Shown here piece after piece: positions 53,091-64,000 of a DNA stretch of 64,000 nucleotides; the stretch's first letter is position 1, and every line of letters starts with the position of its first letter. Made by a program: the position numbers and the translations under genes. Source of the DNA: Cyprinodon diabolis (Eukaryota > Chordata > Actinopteri > Cyprinodontiformes > Cyprinodontidae). The notes under the pieces were generated by a model that was given only the letters and a program-made list of their open reading frames with translations, searched no databases and was not told the DNA's origin. Where the stretch lies: assembly GCA_030533445.1 (NCBI GenBank), contig JARPUW010000034.1, positions 372,001 to 436,000 on the forward strand, read 5' to 3'.

Positions 53091-56000
53091 ATTAATGATA
53101 CAGCCATGATCTTTTCTGGCAATCATCTAGAGCTGAAAACTAAAAATATAAAGTAGATTTGAGCAGATGTTTTTGGTTCCAAGCTTCAAATCAGAAGGTT
53201 GAGGCCAAAACGCTCTTTTCACAGTGAGATAATGCCATTTTGGCCTCTGGAGTTGTAACAGACAAACCATTAATGATACAGCCATGATCTTTTCTGGCAA
53301 TCATCTAGAGCTGAAAACTAACAATATAAAGTAGATTTGAGCAGATGTTTTTGGTTCCAAGCTTCAAATCAGAAGGTTGAGGCCAAAACGTTCTTTTCAC
53401 AGTGAGATAATGCCATTTTGGCCTCTGGAGTTGTAACAGAAACCATTAATGATACAGCCATGATCTTTTCTGGCAATCATCTAGAGCTGAAAACTAACAA
53501 TATAAAGTAGATTTGAGCAGGTGTTTATGGTTCCAAGCTTCAAAACAGAAGTTGAGGCCAAAACGCTCATTTCACAGTGAGATAATGCCATTTTGGCCTC
53601 TGGAGTTGTAACAGACAAACCATTAATGATACAGCCATGATCTTTTCTGGCAATCATCTAGAGCTGAAAACTAACAATATAAAGTAGATTTGAGCAGATG
53701 TTTTTGGTTCCAAGCTTCAAATCAGAAGGTTTAGGCCAAAACGCTCTTTTCACTGTGAGATAATGCCATTTTGGCCTCTGGAGTTGTAACAGACAAACCA
53801 TTAATGATACAGCCATGATCTTTTCTGGCAATCATCTAGAGCTGAAAACTAAAAATATAAAGTAGATTTGAGCAGATGTTTTTGGTTCCAAGCTTCAAAT
53901 CAGAAGGTTGAGGCCAAAACGCTCTTTTCACAGTGAGATAATGCCATTTTGGCCTCTGGAGTTGTAACAGACAAACCATTAATGATACAGCCATGATCTT
54001 TTCTGGCAATCATCTAGAGCTGAAAACTAAAAATATAAAGTAGATTTGAGCAGATGTTTTTGGTTCCAAGCTTCAAATCAGAAGTTTGAGGCCAAAACGT
54101 TCTTTTCACAGTGAGATAATGCCATTTTGGCCTCTGGAGTTGTAACAGACAAACCATTAATGATACAGCCATGATCTTTTCTGGCAATCATCTAGAGCTG
54201 AAAACTAACAATATAAAGTAGATTTGAGCAGATGTTTTTGGTTCCAAGCTTCAAAACAGAAGTTGAGGCCAAAACGCTCTTTTCACAGTGAGATAATGCC
54301 ATTTTGGCCTCTGGAGTTGTAACAGACAAACCATTAATGATACAGCCATGATCTTTTCTGGCAATCATCTAGAGCTGAAAACTAACAATATAAAGTAGAT
54401 TTGAGCAGATGTTTATGGTTCCAAGCTTCAAAACAGAAGTTGAGGCCAAAACGCGCATTTCACAGTGAGATAATGCCATTTTGGCCTCTGGAGTTGTAAC
54501 AGACAAACCATTAATGATACAGCCATGATCTTTTCTGGCAATCATCTAGAGCTGAAAACTAACAATATAAAGTAGATTTGAGCAGATGATTTTGGTTCCA
54601 AGCTTCAAATCAAAAGGTTGAGGCCAAAACGCTCTTTTCACAGTGAGATAATGCCATTTTGGCCTCTGGAGTTGTAACAGACAAACCATTAATGATACAG
54701 CCATTATCTTTTCTGGCAATCATCTAGAGTTGAAAACTAACAATATAAAGTAGATTTGAGCAGATGTTTTTGGTTCCAAGCTTAAAATCAGAAGGTTGAG
54801 GCCAAAACGCTCTTTTCACTGTGAGATAATGCCATTTTGGCCTCTGGAGTTGTAACAGACAAACCATTAATGATACAGCCATGATCTTTTCTGGCAATCA
54901 TCTAGAGCTGAAAACTAAAAATATAAAGTAGATTTGAGCAGATGTTTTTGGTTCCAAGCTTCAAATCAGAAGGTTGAGGCCAAAACGCTCTTTTCACAGT
55001 GAGATAATGCCATTTTGGCCTCTGGAGTTGTAACAGACAAACCATTAATGATACAGCCATGATCTATTCTGGCAATCATCTAGAGCTGAAAACTAACAAT
55101 ATAAAGTAGATTTGAGCAGATGTTTTTGGTTCCAAGCTTCAAAACAGAAGTTGAGGCCAAAACGCTCTTTTCACAGTGAGATAATGCCATTTTGGCCTCT
55201 GGAGTTGTAACAGACAAACCATTAATGATACAGCCATGATCTTTTCTGGCAATCATCTAGAGCTGAAAACTAACAATATAAAGTAGATTTGAGCAGATGT
55301 TTATGGTTCCAAGCTTCAAAACAGAAGTTGAGGCCAAAACGCGCATTTCACAGTGAGATAATGCCATTTTGGCCTCTGGAGTTGTAACAGACAAACCATT
55401 AATGATACAGCCATGATCTTTTCTGGCAATCATCTAGAGCTGAAAACTAACAATATAAAGTAGATTTGAGCAGATGATTTTGGTTCCAAGCTTCAAATCA
55501 AAAGGTTGAGGCCAAAACGCTCTTTTCACAGTGAGATAATGCCATTTTGGCCTCTGGAGTTGTAACAGACAAACCATTAATGATACAGCCATAATCTTTT
55601 CTGGCAATCATCTAGAGCTGAAAACTAACAATATAAAGTAGATTTGAGCAGATGTTTTTGGTTGCAAGCTTCAAAACAGAAGTTGAGGCCAAAACGCTCA
55701 TTTCACAGTGAGATAATGCCATTTTGGCCTCTGGAGTTGTAACAGACAAACCATTAATGATACAGCCATGATCTTTTCTGGCAATCATCTAGAGCTGAAA
55801 ACTAACAATATAAAGTAGATTTGAGCAGATGTTTTTGGTTCCAAGCTTCAAATCAGAAGGTTGAGGCCAAAACGCTCTTTTCACAGTGAGATAATGCCAT
55901 TTTGGCCTCTGGAGTTGTAACAGACAAACCATTAATGATACAGCCATGATCTTTTCTGGCAATCATCTAGAGCTGAAAACTAACAATATAAAGTAGATTT

Positions 56001-59000
56001 GAGCAGATGTTTTTGGTTCCAAGCTTCAAAACAGAAGTTGAGGCGAAAACGCTCTTTTCACAGTGAGATAATGCCATTTTGGCCTCTGGAGTTGTAACAG
56101 ACAAACCATTAATGATACAGCCATGATCTTTTCTGGCAATCATCTAGAGCTGAAAACTAACAATATAAAGTAGATTTGAGCAGATGATTTTGGTTCCAAG
56201 CTTCAAATCAAAAGGTTGAGGCCAAAACGCTCTTTTCACAGTGAGATAATGCCATTTTGGCCTCTGGAGTTGTAACAGAAACCATTAATGATACAGCCAT
56301 GATCTTTTCTGGCAATCATCTAGAGCTGAAAACTAACAATATAAAGTAGATTTGAGCAGATATTTATGGTTCCAAGCTTCAAAACAGAAGTTGAGGCCAA
56401 AACGCTCATTTCACAGTGAGATAATGCCATTTTGGCCTCTGGAGTTGTAACAGACAAACCATTAATGATACAGCCATGATCTTTTCTGGCAATCATCTAG
56501 AGCTGAAAACTAACAATATAAAGTAGATTTGAGCAGATGTTTTTGGTTCCAAGCTTCAAAACAGAAGTTGAGGCCAAAACGCTCATTTCACAGTGAGATA
56601 ATGCCATTTTGGCCTCTGGAGTTGTAACAGACAAACCATTAATGATACAGCCATGATCTTTTCTGGCAATCATCTAGAGCTGAAAACTAACAATATAAAG
56701 TAGATTTGAGCAGATGTTTTTGGTTCCAAGCTTCAAATCAGAAGGTTGAGGCCAAAACGCTCTTTTCACAGTGAGATAATGCCATTTTGGCCTCTGGAGT
56801 TGTAACAGACAAACCATTAATGATACAGCCATGATCTTTTCTGGCAATCATCTAGAGCTGAAAACTAACAATATAAAGTAGATTTGAGCAGATGTTTTTG
56901 GTTCCAAGCTTCAAAACAGAAGTTGAGGCGAAAACGCTCTTTTCACAGTGAGATAATGCCATTTTGGCCTCTGGAGTTGTAACAGACAAACCATTAATGA
57001 TACAGCCATGATCTTTTCTGGCAATCATCTAGAGCTGAAAACTAACAATATAAAGTAGATTTGAGCAGATGATTTTGGTTCCAAGCTTCAAATCAAAAGG
57101 TTGAGGCCAAAACGCTCTTTTCACAGTGAGATAATGCCATTTTGGCCTCTGGAGTTGTAACAGAAACCATTAATGATACAGCCATGATCTTTTCTGGCAA
57201 TCATCTAGAGCTGAAAACTAACAATATAAAGTAGATTTGAGCAGATATTTATGGTTCCAAGCTTCAAAACAGAAGTTGAGGCCAAAACGCTCATTTCACA
57301 GTGAGATAATGCCATTTTGGCCTCTGGAGTTGTAACAGACAAACCATTAATGATACAGCCATGATCTTTTCTGGCAATCATCTAGAGCTGAAAACTAACA
57401 ATATAAAGTAGATTTGAGCAGATGTTTTTGGTTCCAAGCTTCAAAACAGAAGTTGAGGCCAAAACGCGCATTTCACAGTGAGATAATGCCATTTTGGCCT
57501 CTGGAGTTGTAACAGACAAACCATTAATGATACAGCCATGATCTTTTCTGGCAATCATCTAGAGCTGAAAACTAACAATATAAAGTAGATTTGAGCAGAT
57601 GTTTTTGGTTCCAAGCTTCAAATCAGAAGGTTGAGGCCAAAACGCTCTTTTCACTGTGAGATAATGCCATTTTGGCCTCTGGAGTTGTAACAGACAAACC
57701 ATTAATGATACAGCCATGATCTTTTCTGGCAATCATCTAGAGCTGAAAACTAACAATATAAAGTAGATTTGGCAAGATTTTTTTGGTTCCAAGCTTCAAA
57801 ACAGAAGTTGAGGCCAAAACGCGCATTTCACAGTGAGATAATGCCATTTTGGCCTCTGGAGTTGTAACAGACAAACCATTAATGATACAGCCATGATCTT
57901 TTCTGGCAATCATCTAGAGCTGAAAACTAACAATATAAAGTAGATTTGAGCAGATGTTTTTGGTTCCAAGCTTCAAATCAGAAGGTTGAGGCCAAAACGC
58001 TCTTTTCACAGTGAGATAATGCCATTTTGGCCTCTGGAGTTGTAACAGAAACCATTAATGATACAGCCATGATCTTTTCTGGCAATCATCTAGAGCTGAA
58101 AACTAACAATATAAAGTAGATTTGAGCAGATATTTATGGTTCCAAGCTTCAAAACAGAAGTTGAGGCCAAAACGCTCTTTTCACAGTGAGATAATGCCAT
58201 TTTGGCCTCTGGAGTTGTAACAGACAAACCATTAATGATACAGCCATGATCTTTTCTGGCAATCATCTAGAGCTGAAAACTAACAATATAAAGTAGATTT
58301 GAGCAGATGTTTATGGTTCCAAGCTTCAAAACAGAAGTTGAGGCCAAAACGCGCATTTCACAGTGAGATAATGCCATTTTGGCCTCTGGAGTTGTAACAG
58401 ACAAACCATTAATGATATGCCATGATCTTTTCTGGCAATCATCTAGAGCTGAAAACTAACAATATAAAGTAGATTTGAGCAGATGTTTTTGGTTCCAAGC
58501 TTCAAAACAGAAGTTGAGGCCAAAACGCTCTTTTCACAGTGAGATAATGCCATTTTGGCCTCTGGAGTTGTAACAGACAAACCATTAATGATACAGCCAT
58601 GATCTTTTCTGGCAATCATCTAGAGCTGAAAACTAACAATATAAAGTAGATTTGAGCAGATGTTTTTGGTTCCAAGCTTCAAATCAGAAGGTTGAGGCCA
58701 AAACGCTCTTTTCACAGTGAGATAATGCCATTTTGGCCTCTGGAGTTGTAACAGACAAACCATTAATGATACAGCCATGATCTTTTCTGGCAATCATCTA
58801 GAGCTGAAAAAGTAACAATATAAAGTAGATTTGAGCAGATGTTTTTGGTTCCAAGCTTCAAAACAGAAGTTGAGGCCAAAACGCTCTTTTCACAGTGAGA
58901 TAATGCCATTTTGGCCTCTGGAGTTGTAACAGACAAACCATTAATGATACAGCCATGATCTTTTCTGGCAATCATCTAGAGCTGAAAACTAACAATATAA

Positions 59001-62000
59001 AGTAGATTTGAGCAGATGTTTATGGTTCCAAGCTTCAAAACAGAAGTTGAGGCCAAAACGCGCATTTCACAGTGAGATAATGCCATTTTGGCCTCTGGAG
59101 TTGTAACAGACAAACCATTAATGATACAGCCATGATCTTTTCTGGCAATCATCTAGAGCTGAAAACTAACAATATAAAGTAGATTTGAGCAGATGTTTTT
59201 GGTTCCAAGCTTCAAAACAGAAGTTGAGGCCAAAACGCTCATTTCACAGTTAGATAATGCCATTTTGGCCTCTGGAGTTGTAACAGACAAACCATTAATG
59301 ATACAGCCATGATCTTTTCTGGCAATCATCTAGAGCTGAAAACTAACAATATAAAGTAGATTTGAGCAGATGTTTTTGGTTCCAAGCTTCAAATCAAAAG
59401 GTTGAGGCCAAAACGCTCTTTTCACAGTGAGATAATGCCATTTTGGCCTCTGGAGTTGTAACAGACAAACCATTAATGATACAGCCATGATCTTTTCTGG
59501 CAATCATCTAGAGCTGAAAACTAACAATATAAAGTAGATTTGAGCAGATGTTTATGGTTCCAAGCTTCAAAACAGAAGTTGAGGCCAAAACGCTAATTTC
59601 ACAGTGAGATAATGCCATTTTGGCCTCTGGAGTTGTAACAGACAAACCATTAATGATACAGCCATGATCTTTTCTGGCAATCATCTAGAGCTGAAAACTA
59701 ACAATATAAAGTAGATTTGAGCAGATGTTTTTGGTTCCAAGCTTCAAAACAGAAGTTGAGGCCAAAACGCTCATTTCACAGTGAGATAATGCCATTTTGG
59801 CCTCTGGAGTTGTAACAGACAAACCATTAATGATACAGCCATGATCTTTTCTGGCAATCATCTAGAGCTGAAAACTAACAATATAAAGTAGATTTGAGCA
59901 GATTTTTTTGGTTCCAAGCTTCAAAACAGAAGTTGAGGCCAAAACGCGCATTTCACAGTGAGATAATGCCATTTTGGCCTCTGGAGTTGTAACAGACAAA
60001 CCATTAATGATACAGCCATGATCTTTTCTGGCAATCATCTAGAGCTGAAAACTAACAATATAAAGTAGATTTGAGCAGATGTGTTTGGTTCCAAGCTTCA
60101 AATCAGAAGGTTGAGGCCAAAACGCTCTTTTCACAGTGAGATAATGCCATTTTGGCCTCTGGAGTTGTAACAGACAAACCATTAATGATACAGCCATGAT
60201 CTTTTCTGGCAATCATCTAGAGCTGAAAACTAACAATATAAAGTAGATTTGAGCAGATGTTTTTGGTTCCAAGCTTCAAAACAGAAGTTGAGGCCAAAAC
60301 GCTCATTTCACAGTGAGATAATGCCATTTTGGCCTCTGGAGTTGTAACAGACAAACCATTAATGATATGCCATGATCTTTTCTGGCAATCATCTAGAGCT
60401 GAAAACTAACAATATAAAGTAGATTTGAGCAGATGTTTTTGGTTCCAAGCTTCAAATCAGAAGGTTGAGGCCAAAACGCTCTTTTCACAGTGAGATAATG
60501 CCATTTTGGCCTCTGGAGTTGTAACAGACAAACCATTAATGATACAGCCATGATCTTTTCTGGCAATCATCTAGAGCTGAAAAAGTAACAATATAAAGTA
60601 GATTTGAGCAGATGTTTTTGGTTCCAAGCTTCAAAACAGAAGTTGAGGCCAAAACGCTCTTTTCACAGTGAGATAATGCCATTTTGGCCTCTGGAGTTGT
60701 AACAGACAAACCATTAATGATACAGCCATGATCTTTTCTGGCAATCATCTAGAGCTGAAAACTAACAATATAAAGTAGATTTGAGCAGATGTTTATGGTT
60801 CCAAGCTTCAAAACAGAAGTTGAGGCCAAAACGCGCATTTCACAGTGAGATAATGCCATTTTGGCCTCTGGAGTTGTAACAGACAAACCATTAATGATAC
60901 AGCCATGATCTTTTCTGGCAATCATCTAGAGCTGAAAACTAACAATATAAAGTAGATTTGAGCAGATGTTTTTGGTTCCAAGCTTCAAAACAGAAGTTGA
61001 GGCCAAAACGCTCATTTCACAGTTAGATAATGCCATTTTGGCCTCTGGAGTTGTAACAGACAAACCATTAATGATACAGCCATGATCTTTTCTGGCAATC
61101 ATCTAGAGCTGAAAACTAACAATATAAAGTAGATTTGAGCAGATGTTTTTGGTTCCAAGCTTCAAATCAAAAGGTTGAGGCCAAAACGCTCTTTTCACAG
61201 TGAGATAATGCCATTTTGGCCTCTGGAGTTGTAACAGACAAACCATTAATGATACAGCCATGATCTTTTCTGGCAATCATCTAGAGCTGAAAACTAACAA
61301 TATAAAGTAGATTTGAGCAGATGTTTTTGGTTCCAAGCTTCAAAACAGAAGTTGAGGCCAAAACGCTCATTTCACAGTTAGATAATGCCATTTTGGCCTC
61401 TGGAGTTGTAACAGACAAACCATTAATGATACAGCCAAGATCTTTTCTGGCAATCATCTAGAGCTGAAAACTAACAATATAAAGTAGATTTGAGCAGATG
61501 TTTTTGGTTCCAAGCTTCAAATCAAAAGGTTGAGGCCAAAACGCTCTTTTCACAGTGAGATAATGCCATTTTGGCCTCTGGAGTTGTAACAGACAAACCA
61601 TTAATGATACAGCCATGATCTTTTCTGGCAATCATCTAGAGCTGAAAACTAACAATATAAAGTAGATTTGAGCAGATGTTTATGGTTCCAAGCTTCAAAA
61701 CAGAAGTTGAGGCCAAAACGCTAATTTCACAGTGAGATAATGCCATTTTGGCCTCTGGAGTTGTAACAGATAAACCATTAATGATACAGCCATGATCTTT
61801 TCTGGCAATCATCTAGAGCTGAAAACTAACAATATAAAGTAGATTTGAGCAGATGTTTTTGGTTCCAAGCTTCAAAACAGAAGTTGAGGCCAAAACGCTC
61901 ATTTCACAGTGAGATAATGCCATTTTGGCCTCTGGAGTTGTAACAGACAAACCATTAATGATACAGCCATGATCTTTTCTGGCAATCATCTAGAGCTGAA

Positions 62001-62950
62001 AACTAACAATATAAAGTAGATTTGAGCAGATTTTTTTGGTTCCAAGCTTCAAAACAGAAGTTGAGGCCAAAACGCGCATTTCACAGTGAGATAATGCCAT
62101 TTTGGCCTCTGGAGTTGTAACAGACAAACCATTAATGATACAGCCATGATCTTTTCTGGCAATCATCTAGAGCTGAAAACTAACAATATAAAGTAGATTT
62201 GAGCAGATGTTTTTGGTTCCAAGCTTCAAATCAGAAGGTTGAGGCCAAAACGCTCTTTTCACAGTGAGATAATGCCATTTTGGCCTCTGGAGTTGTAACA
62301 GACAAACCATTAATGATACAGCCATGATCTTTTCTGGCAATCATCTAGAGCTGAAAACTAACAATATAAAGTAGATTTGAGCAGATGTTTTTGGTTCCAA
62401 GCTTCAAAACAGAAGTTGAGGCCAAAACGCTCATTTCACAGTGAGATAATGCCATTTTGGCCTCTGGAGTTGTAACAGACAAACCATTAATGATATGCCA
62501 TGATCTTTTCTGGCAATCATCTAGAGCTGAAAACTAACAATATAAAGTAGATTTAAGCAGATGTTTTTGGTTCCAAGCTTCAAAACAGAAGTTGAGGCCA
62601 AAACGCTCTTTTCACAGTGAGATAATGCCATTTTGGCCTCTGGAGTTGTAACAGAAAAACCATTAATGATACAGCCATAATCTTTTCTGGCAATCATCTA
62701 GAGCTGAAAACTAACAATATAAAGTAGATTTGAGCAGATGTTTTTGGTTGCAAGCTTCAAAACAGAAGTTGAGGCCAAAACGCTCATTTCACAGTGAGAT
62801 AATGCCATTTCGGCCTCTGGAGTTGTAACAGACAAACCATTAATGATACAGCCATGATCTTTTCTGGCAATCATCTAGAGCTGAAAACTAACAATATAAA
62901 GTAGATTTGAGCAGATGTTTTTGGTTCCAAGCTTCAAATCAGAAGGTTGA
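53090..62950. repeat. ~50-monomer block, right copy with whole-monomer indels
   Basis: This is the tandem copy of about 44.05-53.09 kb. It has lost one monomer near 55.07-55.14 kb relative to the left copy, gained two monomers (355 bp) near 59.9-60.28 kb, and gained four more before about 62.5 kb. The two gains show as gctgaaaaag 51,359/60,576 = +9,217 and gatttaagcag 52,624/62,550 = +9,926. All changes are whole monomers. Private substitutions include gatctattctgg near 55,064 and gatttggcaag near 57,770. Confidence 0.8.
59900..60280. repeat. Two-monomer insertion within the right copy
   Basis: Relative to about 51.03-51.06 kb, two extra monomers are present. One opens with gcagattttttt and carries cgcgcattt. 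The other is an aatcagaagg/ctctttt form preceded by the unique gatgtgtttgg at about 60,078. The same pair in the same order recurs at about 62,029-62,400, 2,128 bp (12 monomers) to the right, which suggests a 12-monomer duplication in this region. Confidence 0.72.
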
Positions 62951-64000
62951 GGCCAAAACGCTCTTTTCACAGTGAGATAATGCCATTTTGGCCTCTGGAG
63001 TTGTAACAGACAAACCATTAATGATACAGCCATGATCTTTTCTGGCAATCATCTAGAGCTGAAAAAGTAACAATATAAAGTAGATTTGAGCAGATGTTTT
63101 TGGTTCCAAGCTTCAAAACAGAAGTTGAGGCCAAAACGCTCTTTTCACAGTGAGATAATGCCATTTTGGCCTCTGGAGTTGTAACAGACAAACCATTAAT
63201 GATACAGCCATGATCTTTTCTGGCAATCATCTAGAGCTGAAAACTAACAATATAAAGTAGATTTGAGCAGATGTTTATGGTTCCAAGCTTCAAAACAGAA
63301 GTTGAGGCCAAAACGCGCATTTCACAGTGAGATAATGCCATTTTGGCCTCTGGAGTTGTAACAGACAAACCATTAATGATACAGCCATGATCTTTTCTGG
63401 CAATCATCTAGAGCTGAAAACTAACAATATAAAGTAGATTTGAGCAGATGTTTTTGGTTCCAAGCTTCAAAACAGAAGTTGAGGCCAAAACGCTCATTTC
63501 ACAGTTAGATAATGCCATTTTGGCCTCTGGAGTTGTAACAGACAAACCATTAATGATACAGCCATGATCTTTTCTGGCAATCATCTAGAGCTGAAAACTA
63601 ACAATATAAAGTAGATTTGAGCAGATGTTTTTGGTTCCAAGCTTCAAATCAAAAGGTTGAGGCCAAAACGCTCTTTTCACAGTGAGATAATGCCATTTTG
63701 GCCTCTGGAGTTGTAACAGACAAACCATTAATGATACAGCCATGATCTTTTCTGGCAATCATCTAGAGCTGAAAACTAACAATATAAAGTAGATTTGAGC
63801 AGATGTTTATGGTTCCAAGCTTCAAAACAGAAGTTGAGGCCAAAACGCTAATTTCACAGTGAGATAATGCCATTTTGGCCTCTGGAGTTGTAACAGACAA
63901 ACCATTAATGATACAGCCATGATCTTTTCTGGCAATCATCTAGAGCTGAAAACTAACAATATAAAGTAGATTTGAGCAGATGTTTATGGTTCCAAGCTTC
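62950..64000. repeat. Start of a further partial copy
   Basis: After the expected end of the right block the array continues with gctgaaaaag (63,058), cgcgcattt (about 63,315) and cacagttag (about 63,503). All three are placed 2,482 bp (14 monomers) after the equivalent points at 60,576 and beyond. A cgctaattt monomer at 63,846 follows earlier than in that template, so the piece is already recombined. The array runs off the window edge within a monomer. Confidence 0.7.

Larger units (their letters stand above)
1..64000. repeat. Satellite DNA array, ~177-178 bp monomer
   Basis: The entire window is a head-to-tail tandem repeat. The phrase aggttgaggcc recurs at 1, 179 and 357, and then every 175-178 bases to the end, always in the same orientation. 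About 360 monomers fit. Neighbouring monomers differ at only a few positions and no insertion longer than a base or two interrupts them. A hand-counted consensus has 33 C and 35 G in 178 bases (about 38% GC). The unit size matches one nucleosome plus linker, as in many plant and animal centromeric satellites, and each monomer has an AAGCTT site. I infer a centromeric or pericentromeric array, probably from a flowering plant and possibly Brassicaceae. The sequence family is not one I recognise by name. A subtelomeric or knob-type satellite cannot be excluded from sequence alone. Because the array is gapless, no stretch of the window is unexplained spacer. Confidence 0.98.
45200..64000. repeat. 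Right array domain
   Basis: The gagttaatg cassette ends with its last tag at 42,593 and does not return. New recurrent variants appear: gatgattttgg (about 45.5, 46.6, 47.3, 48.2, 54.6, 55.5, 56.2, 57.1 kb), gaggcgaaaa (about 47.2, 48.1, 56.0, 56.9 kb), gatatttatgg (about 47.5, 48.4, 49.3, 56.4, 57.2, 58.1 kb), gatatgcc (about 49,552, 51,147, 52,566, 58,414, 60,364, 62,492), cacagttag (from 50.4 kb), cgctaattt, and gctgaaaaag (49,941, 51,359, 58,803, 60,576, 63,058). acgcgcattt is frequent here, rare on the far left (1259, 1969, 3209) and absent from the centre. Confidence 0.85.

Noticed and set aside
1..64000. CRISPR array
   Set aside because: The periodicity is strict, but there is no repeat/spacer distinction. 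The whole 177-178 bp unit is conserved, with no variable spacers and no cas genes.
1..64000. Specific species or named satellite family (for example a Brassica or Arabidopsis centromere repeat)
   Set aside because: Length and the HindIII site fit crucifer satellites, but I cannot match the sequence to a named family from memory. A BLAST search against plant satellite collections would decide; a hit over the full monomer would support it.

Overview
The whole 64 kb window is one uninterrupted head-to-tail satellite DNA array. The repeat unit is about 177-178 bp, which gives roughly 360 monomers, all in the same orientation. I see no gene, RNA gene, transposable element, CRISPR array, telomere repeat or single-copy spacer on either strand. 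The monomer is about 38% GC by hand count of a consensus. It carries one HindIII-type AAGCTT site per copy, is nearly devoid of CpG, and is close in length to one nucleosome plus linker. This points to centromeric or pericentromeric heterochromatin of a eukaryote. A HindIII satellite of about 176-180 bp is typical of crucifer (Brassicaceae) centromeres and I favour a flowering plant, but I do not recognise the exact family and the species assignment is inference.

Layout, read from shared variant monomers:
(1) About 1-8.5 kb is a left domain with an 11-monomer (1,950 bp) duplication and 5- and 6-monomer (887 and 1,065 bp) recurrences.
(2) About 8.5-18.1 kb is copied directly to its right at a shift of exactly 9,574 bp (54 monomers).
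(3) About 18.4-31.85 kb, which contains most of that copy plus two internal re-duplications (shifts 2,659 and 5,850 bp), is itself tandemly duplicated to about 31.85-45.2 kb at a shift of 13,475 bp. The shift drops to 13,297 bp after one monomer was lost near 37.5 kb.
(4) About 44.05-53.1 kb is duplicated to about 53.1-62.95 kb. The shift starts at 9,040 bp and moves by whole monomers to 8,862, 9,217 and 9,926 bp.
(5) About 62.95-64.0 kb begins a further partial copy.

The centre (about 9.7-43.6 kb) is marked by 14 copies of a six-monomer cassette that is absent elsewhere. The right third carries its own variants, so the window spans at least three array domains. Nothing here encodes a pathway. 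The functional candidate is the monomer itself, which contains a perfect 10-bp inverted repeat around a 27-nt loop, with the only consensus CpG at the arm/loop edge. Such dyads have been proposed to matter at centromeres that lack CENP-B boxes. All short open reading frames here are by-products of the repeat and I treat them as non-coding.
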